35,683 nt of DNA from JACRPI01 sp964385055 (GCA_964385055.1 CAYLMH010000011.1:1-35683); one strand, 5' to 3'. Shown: positions 1 to 7,713, counted from the stretch's first letter. The notes: generated from the letters alone by a model not told the origin. A program made the numbers and translations.

Positions 1-2
1 AG

Positions 3-74
3 AATCGTGATGAGTGGTTTGCGGATCATAGGAGAGAAAAATGTGAAGATGTTTTTAAATGTTTGTCAATGTAA
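3..74 (+). CDS. C-terminal end of an unidentified protein (cut by window edge)
   Basis: One forward frame is open from the window edge to a TAA at 72-74 and gives about 23 hydrophilic residues, ending in ...EDVFKCLSM. The charged composition looks like a real protein tail, and the frame stops just before the convergent gene that ends at base 83. Another forward frame stays open further, but it runs into that convergent gene and is probably its shadow. The fragment is too short to assign to a family. Confidence 0.35.
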   Translation, partial: NRDEWFADHRREKCEDVFKCLSM

Positions 75-82
75 CGAAAACC

Positions 83-1096
83 TTAACGAAAAACTCCCGC
101 AGGAAGATAATTCAATTTTGGTTCTTGATAAAAGAGCATCGTATCATGAATTTTAATGAATTTTCCAAATTTATTGCGAAGATCAAGAATAACTTGACGA
201 AGCTCACCTGAATTTTGCGCAAGAACTGCTATTTCTATATTCCAAGGAGCAAGCGGTCGATACACCGCATTGATAAGAGGATGTTCTTTGAGATAGTGAA
301 GAAACGCGGATTCTTCTTGTTTAGTTGCTTGAGAAAAAAAGAGTTGAACATAATATTGCTCGTAACAAAGAGCGCTTTTTTTAGGATAGAGTGTAAAACC
401 TTTGATAACGCCATTTGCCTGAAGTTTTTTGAGACGATTTTTTACTGCATTTGAAGTTATTTTAAGATGCTTGGAAAGAGAAACATAATCCAAACGAGCG
501 TTTGCAGAGAGCAGCGAGAGAAGCTGTTTGTCAAGAGCATCAAGAGAAAATGTAACAACGTTCTTTTTCTTCTTCAATAATTTTGGAAAAAGATCTTTCT
601 TAATAGCATTCTTCCCAATAGCATCTTTCTTAAAACCATATATCTTTGAGGGATAATGTTCAAAAGAAAGCAAAGGAAAAATAAGATGCTCAGAAATACA
701 AGGTCCAAAACGATGGAGAAGCTGATCTAAGAAAGATTCAATCTCATTGATGTCTTGGGCAAGAAAGTCAAGAATAACGCTCCATTTGCCTGTAGATGTG
801 GTGGTCCAAGAAACAAAAGGAAAAGCAACAATAAAAGAAATTATCTCTTCTTCTTGAGTCTGATCAACATCCTGAAAAGCAAGATAAATGAGATGTCTCT
901 TGTAGCCAAGAGCTCCTTCATCTATTTCTGTGACAAACGCTTCAATAATTTTATTGTCAATAAGACGCTGCAACCTATACCAAAGCGTATCTTTCCCTAT
1001 CCGAAGCTTTCGCGAAAGAACAGAGACAGGAAGTCTGCTATTTTCCGAGAGAAGAGAAAGAATCTCTCTGTCTTTTTGGTCAAGAACCGACTCCAT
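83..1096 (-). CDS. Tandem-domain Lrp/AsnC-type transcription regulator
   Basis: This 337-residue protein contains two Lrp/AsnC units in a row. Residues about 4-55 form a winged helix-turn-helix (LDQKDREILSLLSENSRL...), followed by a ligand-binding ferredoxin-like region to about 140. A lysine-rich linker (KKDLFPKLLKKKK) leads to a second winged helix at about 185-235 (LDALDKQLLSLLSANARL...) and a second alpha/beta region. Ordinary Lrp proteins have about 150 residues and dimerise through the C-terminal domain, so this looks like a covalent pseudo-dimer. It probably binds DNA in the cytoplasm as a global or metabolic regulator; the effector is unknown. The ATG at 1094-1096 follows a TATA-like box (1117-1127) at leaderless spacing. 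It is divergent from the swivel-domain gene and could control it. Confidence 0.85.
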   Translation of the reverse strand: MESVLDQKDREILSLLSENSRLPVSVLSRKLRIGKDTLWYRLQRLIDNKIIEAFVTEIDEGALGYKRHLIYLAFQDVDQTQEEEIISFIVAFPFVSWTTTSTGKWSVILDFLAQDINEIESFLDQLLHRFGPCISEHLIFPLLSFEHYPSKIYGFKKDAIGKNAIKKDLFPKLLKKKKNVVTFSLDALDKQLLSLLSANARLDYVSLSKHLKITSNAVKNRLKKLQANGVIKGFTLYPKKSALCYEQYYVQLFFSQATKQEESAFLHYLKEHPLINAVYRPLAPWNIEIAVLAQNSGELRQVILDLRNKFGKFIKIHDTMLFYQEPKLNYLPAGVFR

Positions 1097-1116
1097 GTTA
1101 AATAAAACGCAATTAA

Positions 1117-1127
1117 AGTATAAAAAT
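1117..1127 (-). promoter_or_regulatory. TATA box of the tandem Lrp gene
   Basis: On the minus strand the sequence reads TTTTTATACTT, centred about 26 bases before the ATG at 1096. This is the spacing expected for a leaderless archaeal transcript. Confidence 0.55.
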
Positions 1128-1156
1128 ATATCGTTTTATTTAGAAAAGTAGACAAA

Positions 1157-1167
1157 AGTTTAATTAA
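1157..1167 (+). promoter_or_regulatory. TATA box of the swivel-domain operon
   Basis: AGTTTAATTAA is centred about 28 bases before the ATG at 1190, as expected for a leaderless start. The 93-base divergent gap holds this box and that of the Lrp gene. Confidence 0.55.
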
Positions 1168-1189
1168 CCTGAATAATAATCACTAGACA

Positions 1190-2689
1190 ATGGAGAATAA
1201 AGAGAATAAATATGTTTTTGGCTGGCAAGAAAAATCATCTGCGCTGATAGGAATAGGACATCATAAAGCGTTTGCTAGAAATCAAAAAGAAATATTTGCG
1301 CCAAGAATAAAGGAGCATTTTGTTTTTTGGAAGAATGAACAAAGCCACGGATACTTTTCAGAAAACTGCATTCAAACGTGGAAAAAAGAAGGGGAAAAAT
1401 TTGGAGAACGAGGATACTTAACACAATTTCTGAAAGAATCTGCAAGTATAAGACAGGATTTTAAAGAGATCATAAGAAGAATAGAAGAGAAGAATATAGA
1501 TAAATGGACAAACATTGAATTAGTAACATATCTCAAAGAATATTACAAGAAGCTCCAGAGAATTCAAGCAATTTATTTAGCAAGCCAGCCAGAAGGAGTG
1601 GACTTTGTGAATACAAAACTAAGCGAGCTCTTAAGAAAAGAACTACGAAAAGAAAATGTAGAAGAAGAGCACAAAATAATCACTTTGTCGTCTGAACTGG
1701 ATTTAATCCAGCAGGAAAGAGTTGACTTTTCAACAATAAAGCAAGAAGATAATGAAGAAGCAATAAAAGAACATGCAAAAAAATATCCTTGTTTTTTCTT
1801 TAACACATACAAATGGGAATCTATCCTACATTATTTGCAAAAAAGAAAGAGGCAAATGACGACAGAAGAAAGCAAAGAAGAGATAGAAAAGATATATGCA
1901 CAAAAGGAAAATATAGAGAAAAAGAAGCAAGAGCTTTTTCTTACTCTTTCAGATGAAGTGAAAGACTACGCAACTATTCTAATGAAGTTAGGACATGACC
2001 GACTCGAATTGAAGAATTGTTGGAGTGGCGCAGAACTTCTCGCACTGAGTTTGTTTCAAGAAATACAAAAACGTATAGGCCTGCCCCTTGAAGATTTTTT
2101 CGCGACATACACAGAAGAGGATGTAGAAAGTGCACTTCTCAGAGGGGAAAAACTATCAGAAGAAGAAATCAAGAAGAGAAAGCAGGCAATGCTCTACAAA
2201 ATTGACAACGGAGAAGTAACATTCAAGTCAGGAGAGGAAGCAGAAAGAGAAATAAAACAATTACTTGGAACGCAAGACTTCTCAGAACAGTCAGAAGTGA
2301 AAGGAATGGTTGCGAATAGTGGAGTCATTAGCGGAAGAGTTCGCATAGTTCTAATAGAAGATATTGAGAAATTCCAGAAAGCATTGAATGAGTTTGAAGA
2401 AGGAGAAATTCTTGTTACAACAATGACTTCTCCAAACATGGTTCCACTGATAAAAAAAGCAGCAGGAATTATCACAAATGAAGGAGGAATTTGTTCTCAT
2501 GCAGCGATCATCGCGAGAGAAGTAACAACACCAAGAAAGAAACCATGCATCGTCGGAACAAAAGACGCGACAAGGATTTTCAAGACAGGAGAATATGTTC
2601 TTATGAATAAAGAAATGGGAAAAATCAAGAAAATAACAAAAGAAGAATATGAAGAGATGAGAGAAATTTTAGAGAAAGAACTCGAGTAA
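1190..2689 (+). CDS. PEP-utilising (phosphohistidine swivel) domain protein
   Basis: The last 130 residues of this 499-residue protein form the mobile phosphohistidine domain of PEP synthase, pyruvate phosphate dikinase and enzyme I. The landmarks are GMVANSGVISGRVRI, then ILVTTMTSPNMVPLIKKAAGI, then GGICSHAAIIARE, in which the SHA histidine carries the phosphate in known relatives. The rest (about residues 1-360) is charged and helix-rich and has neither the ATP-grasp nor the PEP-binding domain of full PEP synthase. It is therefore not a complete PEP synthase by itself. Stand-alone proteins of this layout are recurrent in small-genome archaea and bacteria, but their substrate is unknown. It is followed after 10 bases by a histidine phosphatase gene, presumably in the same operon. 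Confidence 0.8.
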   Translation: MENKENKYVFGWQEKSSALIGIGHHKAFARNQKEIFAPRIKEHFVFWKNEQSHGYFSENCIQTWKKEGEKFGERGYLTQFLKESASIRQDFKEIIRRIEEKNIDKWTNIELVTYLKEYYKKLQRIQAIYLASQPEGVDFVNTKLSELLRKELRKENVEEEHKIITLSSELDLIQQERVDFSTIKQEDNEEAIKEHAKKYPCFFFNTYKWESILHYLQKRKRQMTTEESKEEIEKIYAQKENIEKKKQELFLTLSDEVKDYATILMKLGHDRLELKNCWSGAELLALSLFQEIQKRIGLPLEDFFATYTEEDVESALLRGEKLSEEEIKKRKQAMLYKIDNGEVTFKSGEEAEREIKQLLGTQDFSEQSEVKGMVANSGVISGRVRIVLIEDIEKFQKALNEFEEGEILVTTMTSPNMVPLIKKAAGIITNEGGICSHAAIIAREVTTPRKKPCIVGTKDATRIFKTGEYVLMNKEMGKIKKITKEEYEEMREILEKELE

Positions 2690-2690
2690 A

Positions 2691-2696
2691 GGTGAA
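2691..2696 (+). promoter_or_regulatory. Shine-Dalgarno site fixing the histidine phosphatase start
   Basis: AGGTGA lies just after the upstream stop codon, 3 bases before the ATG at 2700. It indicates coupled translation within the operon. Confidence 0.6.
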
Positions 2697-2699
2697 AAA

Positions 2700-3623
2700 A
2701 TGACAAAAACAGAAACAACAAAAGTAAATGTGATCAGACATGGACCAAGCCAGTACAATAATTATTTGGCTATTGAATTAGATGGAGACCCTACAAAATA
2801 TGTAGATTATATGGCACAAGTTCCTGATTTAGACCAGACGCAAATAGGGTTCGTAAGAGAACGAATGGCAAGAATTGCAGAACGAGTAGACCCTGCAAAT
2901 GAAAGAGTGGTTCTCCTCACAAGCAGAGAAATGCGAGCATATCAGACAGCCGGTGAATTAGTCAAAGCATTAGAAGAAAGAGGTGTTGAGATTGCAAGTC
3001 CACGCCAAGAAGAACCATACCCTGTGAGAATTAATGACATCTTGTATCCTGAATATGTAGAAAGAGGAGGAATTATTACACTAGACAGAAGAATAGTTCC
3101 TGTTGATTTCGCATCTCTTTTTTACAGAGCAATGTGGATACAAGATATGTTCGAACCTCGTGAAGGAAGTGCACAAACAACATTTGTAGGGTTAAATGAA
3201 GACCTTATTCCTGAAGAAGCAAGAAGAGATTATAGATTAGCTCGAGAAATAATAAGGGCAACTGCTGATCAGGATGCAGGATGGGGAGATAACTGGGCAA
3301 GATTTTATGATCAGGAGCCGTTTTGCAGATACACCCCTTCTGTAAGAGATAATACTGATCGAATGTTAGGAGGAATAGAAGCAATACGCGATGGTCGTTA
3401 TGCGCCTGAAAGAACAAGTCCTAAAGCAACAAGGTATGTTCTAATGACGCATGAAGAAAATGTTATTGGAGTAACAAAAGATTTTGGAACCTCTCGATTT
3501 AGAAATTGCGATGAGGTAGAGCTTGAAGTGCCAAAAGACCCAAGAATAAATATGGTTGGAAAATACAATGGACAAACAAGAGATTTAGCGCATCTTGTGA
3601 TTAGACACCTTGGGAGACAATAA
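2700..3623 (+). CDS. Histidine phosphatase superfamily protein
   Basis: This 307-residue protein has the N-terminal RHG signature of the phosphoglycerate mutase/acid phosphatase superfamily (VIRHGPSQYNN, Arg13-His14-Gly15). It also has the second arginine motif (LLTSREMRAYQTAGELVKAL, about 76-95) and the distal catalytic histidine in YVLMTHEENV (His251). By family knowledge, His14 would form the phospho-enzyme intermediate. The middle of the protein is larger than in the roughly 200-residue mutases, and no specific substrate can be read. It sits 10 bases behind the phosphohistidine swivel protein; some RHG proteins (SixA type) remove phosphate from histidine, so a functional pair is possible but is inference. 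T-rich sequence follows the stop. Confidence 0.8.
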   Translation: MTKTETTKVNVIRHGPSQYNNYLAIELDGDPTKYVDYMAQVPDLDQTQIGFVRERMARIAERVDPANERVVLLTSREMRAYQTAGELVKALEERGVEIASPRQEEPYPVRINDILYPEYVERGGIITLDRRIVPVDFASLFYRAMWIQDMFEPREGSAQTTFVGLNEDLIPEEARRDYRLAREIIRATADQDAGWGDNWARFYDQEPFCRYTPSVRDNTDRMLGGIEAIRDGRYAPERTSPKATRYVLMTHEENVIGVTKDFGTSRFRNCDEVELEVPKDPRINMVGKYNGQTRDLAHLVIRHLGRQ

Positions 3624-3665
3624 AAATTATTTTTTCTTTTTTTAGTTTCTTATTTTTTCATCTTC
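3624..3665 (+). terminator. T-tract terminator after the histidine phosphatase
   Basis: Several T runs (TTTTTTC, then TTTTTTTAG, then ATTTTTTC) begin right after the TAA at 3621-3623. Archaeal polymerase stops at such T tracts without a hairpin. Confidence 0.5.
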
Positions 3666-3693
3666 TTGCTTCTTCTTCATTATTGAACCCAAC

Positions 3694-3708
3694 TTTTTTA
3701 AACAAATA
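3694..3708 (+). promoter_or_regulatory. TATA box of trm1
   Basis: A TTTTTTAAACAAAT stretch is centred about 24 bases before the ATG at 3725. This is why the start at 3725 is preferred over the in-frame ATG at 3683, which lies upstream of the box. Confidence 0.6.
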
Positions 3709-3724
3709 CTTCTTTTTCTGCAAA

Positions 3725-4777
3725 ATGCAAACAATCACTGAAGCGTCTGCAACAATCAAAATTCCAGAAGAAACAAAGATCTCCAAACAAATGGAAGTCT
3801 TCTACAATCCAAGAATGAAAGCAAACAGAGATCTCACAATTGCAGTGCTGAATGCATGGGAGAAAAATAACCTGCAAATCGCTGATCCTTTCGCTGCGTC
3901 AGGAATTCGAACAATCCGCATCCTCAAAGAGTGTAAAAAAGAAAAAGTAGAATCGATTTGGCTCAACGATCACAGCCCAGACGCAATACAACAAATCAAA
4001 GATAACCTCAAACAAAACAAACTAAATACAGACAAGCGAATAATAATAGAACAAAAAGATGCGAACATGTTTCTCCTTGAATCTCATGGGTTTGATTATA
4101 TCGATCTCGATCCATTTGGATCGCCAGTTGCGTTTCTCGATAGTGCATGCAAAAGAATTAGCCGAGATGGCATTCTCGCAGTGACCGCAACAGATACAAG
4201 CGCATTATGCGGCGCGTTTCCTGATGCATGCAAGCGAAAATATGCAGCAACACCATCGCATTCCCCAATGATGCATGAAATTGGATTACGAATCCTTATA
4301 AAAAAGTGTCAGGAAATAGCAAGTCAGTATGACCGAGCATTGTATCCGCTTTTCAGTTATGCGAAAGATCATTATATGAGAGTTTTCTTCGAATGCAAAA
4401 AAGGGAAAACAAGAGCAAATGAAATTATGAATCAACACAAGATAATCAGAGTGGGAGATACTGAAGCAGGACCATTTTGGACTGGAAAATTATGGAATGA
4501 AAAGTTCGTCAAAAACATGAAAACAGAAGAGGAAGAAACAAAGAGATTTCTTGATATCATAAAAGAAGAAGCAAAAATAGAACAAGTAGGATTTCATGAA
4601 ATCCACGCGCTGTGCAAAAAAAACAAACTCCAAATCCCGCAATACAGCCCATTAATGAAAGCAATAAAAGATGCAGGTCATAAAGTCTCAAGAACACATT
4701 TTTCTTTAAATGGGATGCGCTCCACTATTGCTGAAAAAGAATTGCTTGAGATAATAAAGAAGGTAAAGACAGAGTAG
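3725..4777 (+). CDS. trm1: tRNA (guanine(26)-N(2))-dimethyltransferase Trm1
   Basis: The 350-residue product matches Trm1, which uses S-adenosylmethionine to make N2,N2-dimethylguanosine at tRNA position 26. Visible landmarks are the N-terminal FYNPRMKANRDL segment, the SAM-binding DPFAASGIRTIR (about 51-62), the acidic end of the second strand (WLNDHSPDA), and the catalytic DLDPFGSP (about 125-132). The C-terminal part has the usual small winged domain ending in SRTHFSLNGMRS. Its length is close to that of archaeal Trm1 proteins. An upstream in-frame ATG (3683) would add 14 residues, but it lies ahead of the TATA box. The gene converges on the aEF-1beta gene. Confidence 0.95.
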   Translation: MQTITEASATIKIPEETKISKQMEVFYNPRMKANRDLTIAVLNAWEKNNLQIADPFAASGIRTIRILKECKKEKVESIWLNDHSPDAIQQIKDNLKQNKLNTDKRIIIEQKDANMFLLESHGFDYIDLDPFGSPVAFLDSACKRISRDGILAVTATDTSALCGAFPDACKRKYAATPSHSPMMHEIGLRILIKKCQEIASQYDRALYPLFSYAKDHYMRVFFECKKGKTRANEIMNQHKIIRVGDTEAGPFWTGKLWNEKFVKNMKTEEEETKRFLDIIKEEAKIEQVGFHEIHALCKKNKLQIPQYSPLMKAIKDAGHKVSRTHFSLNGMRSTIAEKELLEIIKKVKTE

Positions 4778-4820
4778 TAAGAAGAGAAACTAAAAAGAAG
4801 AGAATAAAGAAAACAAGGAA

Positions 4821-5096
4821 CTATCCAAGTGCACGACTAACCGCAGTAACCATAACAGATTCAACGTGATTCAACGCAGAGATTTTTTCTTCAAGTGCGT
4901 CCGTTGATCCCTTGTCTTCATCAGCAGTAATAGTGATAATCAAAGCTTTTAACCCAAAAGCAACAGGCTGGATTTCATGTTTGTGGAGCTTTGCGCCAGA
5001 TGCTGTTACTTCTTTGTCAACTGCGTCTCGTAATTTGTCGAGATCTGTTTCTGGAGAAACAGGCATGATTTTCATTTCAATAATAACGAGTCCCAT
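4821..5096 (-). CDS. ef1b: Translation elongation factor aEF-1beta
   Basis: The 91-residue product starts MGLVIIEMKIMPVSPETDLD and has the two-strand/helix repeat of the ferredoxin-like nucleotide-exchange domain. It ends with the pattern ITADEDKGSTDALEEKI...VESVMVTAVSRALG that is characteristic of archaeal EF-1beta. It would exchange GDP for GTP on aEF-1alpha during elongation. A longer frame exists upstream, but the ATG at 5096 has a proper Shine-Dalgarno (AGGTGA at 5098-5103) and gives the family length. It follows the 57-residue Zn-ribbon gene by 8 bases; this pairing is conserved in archaea. Confidence 0.93.
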   Translation of the reverse strand: MGLVIIEMKIMPVSPETDLDKLRDAVDKEVTASGAKLHKHEIQPVAFGLKALIITITADEDKGSTDALEEKISALNHVESVMVTAVSRALG

Positions 5097-5104
5097 TATT
5101 TCAC

Positions 5105-5278
5105 CTAAGCTGGTCCAACAAAGCCGCATTCAGGACAAGTGTATTGAATAGCAGTGTCTCTGCATTGTTTGCAGCGAACAATTTCGTATTTAGAACACTG
5201 AGGGCACTTGAAAACTGCGCATCCAGTGCTGTTGGTCTGGCTTTTCTTGCAGGAATTGCATTGTAATTCTTTTTTCAT
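5105..5278 (-). CDS. Small Zn-ribbon protein, HVO_2753/COG2888 type
   Basis: This 57-residue protein (MKKELQCNSC...) has four paired-cysteine motifs: CNSC, CPQC, CKQC and CPEC. These form two treble-clef/ribbon zinc sites and match the short archaeal zinc-finger family encoded beside aEF-1beta and predicted to act on RNA or translation. It ends CGFVGPA followed by TAG. The start is set by AGGTGA 4-5 bases after a promoter-proximal leader. The stop lies 8 bases before the aEF-1beta ATG, so the two genes form one operon. Confidence 0.9.
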   Translation of the reverse strand: MKKELQCNSCKKSQTNSTGCAVFKCPQCSKYEIVRCKQCRDTAIQYTCPECGFVGPA

Positions 5279-5325
5279 TATAAATCACCTGTGTAATTGT
5301 TAATAATCTACCGAAACAAGCACTC

Positions 5326-5337
5326 CTTTTTAAACAT
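5326..5337. promoter_or_regulatory. Bidirectional TATA box: Zn-ribbon/aEF-1beta operon (-) and folded RNA (+)
   Basis: CTTTTTAAACAT reads as a TATA element on both strands. On the minus strand it is about 50 bases before the ATG at 5278, leaving a short leader with a Shine-Dalgarno. On the plus strand it would start transcription near 5358-5360, exactly where the outer helix of the RNA candidate begins. Confidence 0.5.
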
Positions 5338-5357
5338 TGTGCTTGAGCATTAGGTTC

Positions 5358-5490
5358 TCACAAAACCAACAACATGGCCAGACGAAACAAACCACGTTCC
5401 CATACGAAGTGTGGGGTTGTGGTTTGTGGAGTAGGGCATGCGACAAAAGGGAGCATGACCGTCTGTGCCAGTGTTGTTGTTGGTTTTGTT
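5358..5490 (+). ncRNA. Strongly folded three-way-junction RNA candidate, no known family
   Basis: The sequence can form a 15-bp perfect outer helix (5360-5374 with 5475-5489), extended by TGGC/GCCA (5375-5378 with 5467-5470) and AGACG/CGTCT (5380-5384 with 5460-5464). The first inner arm is ACAAACCAC/GTGGTTTGT (5387-5395 with 5419-5427), capped by CCCATAC-GAA-GTGTGGG (5399-5415). The second arm is CATGC/GCATG (5437-5441 with 5453-5457) with an 11-base loop. A TATA box lies about 28 bases before the first helix, and T-rich GGTTTTGTTT ends it. The region is more G+C-rich than its flanks. It lacks the conserved loops of 5S rRNA, the RNase P core and the SRP helix-8 motif. Strand is inferred from the promoter. 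Confidence 0.65.
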
Positions 5491-5545
5491 TAAAAATAGA
5501 AAAATAAAGACAACCTTTTCGTCACTATTCTATAAGTAAAACAAA

Positions 5546-5557
5546 AGTATTTAAAAG
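5546..5557 (+). promoter_or_regulatory. TATA box of the coiled-coil gene
   Basis: AGTATTTAAAAG predicts a start near 5580 and a leader of about 50 bases. The GAGGGG at 5622-5627 is the Shine-Dalgarno for the ATG at 5632, so this gene is not leaderless. Confidence 0.5.
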
Positions 5558-5631
5558 GAAAGACACCAAGAAACAATCTAATTTTGTATTTTTATCATAT
5601 TTGGGTGTAGAAAAAGAAAAAGAGGGGAAGC

Positions 5632-7632
5632 ATGCAGGCAGAATTAGAACCGCCAAAGCCGACAAAGGAATTCCATGAAGCCTATTTGGAAATCTATGGA
5701 AAAAAGAAAAAAGATGAAGCGGCAAAAGCGACAGCATTACCGGAGTTAGGCCTTGCGTTAGAAATCCCTTCTGGAAAAAAAGAAACTGAGATGGATAAAG
5801 AAAATAAAAAACAACTTGAATTAGATCTCGCAGCGTTAGACATTCCACCAATCAAAGGAAAAGATATTCAAATTATGGAAATGCCAGAGATCAAAACAGA
5901 GCAACCTGAAAAGAAAGGACTTATTTCTCGATTCTTTGGAAAAGCAAAACAAAAAGAAACAGAAGCAACAATCCAAAAACAAGAATCATTGGATTTTGGA
6001 AAACTCGATATGCCTCCTGTAAAAATGCCAATTCCTTCTACGAAAGAAAACAAAAAATTAGAATCAATGGATATGCCGCCACCAAAGCTGCAGGTGCCTG
6101 AAACAGCAGAAAAAACAATGCGAGGAGTAGACAATTGGGACATTGAATCACCAAGAGAAGCAATGCAAGAAGTCGCAAAAAAACCAAGTGTCCTCAGCAT
6201 GTTCACAAAACCTGCACAGAAAAAAGAACCACAATCCAAAATGCCTTCATCGCATGACTTCCTTGCGGAAATTAAATTCGGAAGCAGAAAGAAAGAAGAA
6301 GCTGCTCCAATTATGCCTTCTCTAACAAAACCAGAAATAAAGAGAGAAGAAAAGCCAATTATCACCATGCCAAGTTTCAGCGTTCCAGAAAAAGAAAGAT
6401 ATCCTCTCTTCGACGAACGCGCAGAAACAGCATTCGAGAAAACAACAATGAAAACAGGCGCGCGAGACCTACAAGTCGCGTATGAAAAAAAGCATCCGCA
6501 TGAAACTGGTGGATTTGAGTTCTTGGAAAAAATCAAACCACTGGAAAGTACACAGACATTAAACGATATCAAGAGCATTACAGAAGAGGCAGAAGAATCT
6601 GCAGTGCCTAAAATAGAAATGCCAAAACAACTCAGTGCGCAGGCATTGAAAAAGTTCAAGAAAGAAGTGCAAGCATACGAACAGCGCGTAAAGAAGGCAA
6701 AAACAGATCTCAAGAAAAAAGAAAGTGATGCGCAAGTTTGGATGAAAAAGCAAGCTGCGCAAGAAAAACGCGTCAGCGAAAAAATCCAAAAGATGCAACA
6801 AATGGAACGCGAGCTTGAAGAAAAACAACGCGCTGTTGCGCAGTATGAACCACAGCTCCAAGAACTTGAACAAAAGCAAGACGACCTCGTTGCAAAAGAA
6901 AGAGAGATCAAAGCAAGACAAGATGATGTTCATGAAACAGAAGTCCGTGTGCAAAATGAAGAGAACGCAATCATTGCGAAAATAAAGAAACTCGAAGCAG
7001 ATCAAAAATTACTGGAAAGAGAACAGGACGCAATCCAAAAAACAGTAAACAAGCTCGACAAAGAACGATTACAAATCAGCGCAAAAACAAAAGAGTTTGC
7101 AAATATTGTCAAGAAGATTGAAGACAGTGAACGCGCACTAAAAGAAAAAGCGCAGGATCTTGATGAACGTGAAGAACGCATTAGACGAAAAGAAAAGCTC
7201 ATTGAAACAGAATTTAACAGAATCCAGAAACTCAAGAAAACAGCAGAACGTCTAAAAGATGTCGAAGAAACATACGCAAGAATGCGGGAACGCTTACGAA
7301 TTGCATACAAAGAGTATGAAGAAAAGTTCAGTAATAAAGAAGTATACAACAAACAAGAAGGTCGGGAAGAATCAATCAGACCTATGCCACTTGTCGCAAC
7401 ATATCAGGCGCCAATGCATAAAGAACCAGTTGTAGAAACAGGAGACGTCACGAATATTATCACTGCAACAAAACAGATGATCATGGACAAGCATTATGAT
7501 GAAGCGAATAAGAACATCAATCGCCTCATGCAACGCTATGTCAAGATTCCAGACAGTAATCCACGAAAGAAAGAAATTTATTATGAAATTCTCGGATTAA
7601 AGAATATGTTGAAGCTGGATTTGTTGGAATAA
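5632..7632 (+). CDS. Large coiled-coil protein of unknown function
   Basis: The protein has 666 residues in three parts. Residues 1 to about 320 are low-complexity, rich in K, E, P and M, with recurring short motifs of the type MPPxKMPxP (LDMPPVKMPIP, MDMPPPKLQVP, IIMPSF), and are probably disordered. Residues about 330-570 form a long, highly charged coiled coil with heptad-like L/I spacing (for example LEEKQRAVAQYEPQLQELEQ). Residues about 600-666 form a compact helical end (ITATKQMIMDKHYDEANKNI...) that resembles a TPR-like hairpin and is the most ordered-looking part. There is no signal peptide or membrane helix. A structural, scaffold or cytoskeleton-like role is possible but unproven. 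Its stop codon is directly followed by the twin-hairpin element. Confidence 0.85.
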   Translation: MQAELEPPKPTKEFHEAYLEIYGKKKKDEAAKATALPELGLALEIPSGKKETEMDKENKKQLELDLAALDIPPIKGKDIQIMEMPEIKTEQPEKKGLISRFFGKAKQKETEATIQKQESLDFGKLDMPPVKMPIPSTKENKKLESMDMPPPKLQVPETAEKTMRGVDNWDIESPREAMQEVAKKPSVLSMFTKPAQKKEPQSKMPSSHDFLAEIKFGSRKKEEAAPIMPSLTKPEIKREEKPIITMPSFSVPEKERYPLFDERAETAFEKTTMKTGARDLQVAYEKKHPHETGGFEFLEKIKPLESTQTLNDIKSITEEAEESAVPKIEMPKQLSAQALKKFKKEVQAYEQRVKKAKTDLKKKESDAQVWMKKQAAQEKRVSEKIQKMQQMERELEEKQRAVAQYEPQLQELEQKQDDLVAKEREIKARQDDVHETEVRVQNEENAIIAKIKKLEADQKLLEREQDAIQKTVNKLDKERLQISAKTKEFANIVKKIEDSERALKEKAQDLDEREERIRRKEKLIETEFNRIQKLKKTAERLKDVEETYARMRERLRIAYKEYEEKFSNKEVYNKQEGREESIRPMPLVATYQAPMHKEPVVETGDVTNIITATKQMIMDKHYDEANKNINRLMQRYVKIPDSNPRKKEIYYEILGLKNMLKLDLLE

Positions 7633-7711
7633 CACGGACGCACCGCTCGTAGGGCATCCCAATCGCAGCAAGCTGCAGGGTATTGCCCCCTCGCAATTCG
7701 GTACGTCCGTG
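7633..7711 (+). repeat. Hairpin element 1 of a twin set (shared CAAG-loop core)
   Basis: Beginning on the base after the stop codon, CACGGACGCACC (7633-7644) pairs with GGTACGTCCGTG (7700-7711), 11 of 12 bases. Inside, GGGCA (7652-7656) pairs with TGCCC (7684-7688). The tip is GCAG-CAAG-CTGC (7665-7676), followed by AGGGTATT. The core CAGCAAGCTG-N(2-3)-GGRTATT recurs in the next element although the outer stems differ. It may be a 3' UTR structure of the coiled-coil mRNA or a separate RNA; the strand is assumed. Confidence 0.6.
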
Positions 7712-7713
7712 GA

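Noticed and set aside
1190..2689. Full PEP synthase or pyruvate phosphate dikinase
   Set aside because: Only the swivel domain is present; the ATP-grasp and PEP-binding barrel domains are missing.
5358..5490. 5S rRNA, RNase P RNA or SRP RNA
   Set aside because: The three-way junction recalls 5S rRNA, but the conserved CGAAC and GAAGUUAAG-type loops are absent. The RNase P core and SRP helix-8 tip motifs were not found either.
5868..6911. Long open frame on the minus strand under the coiled-coil gene
   Set aside because: It is rich in Ser, Phe and Cys, the usual mirror image of a Lys/Glu-rich coding strand, and has no start signal.
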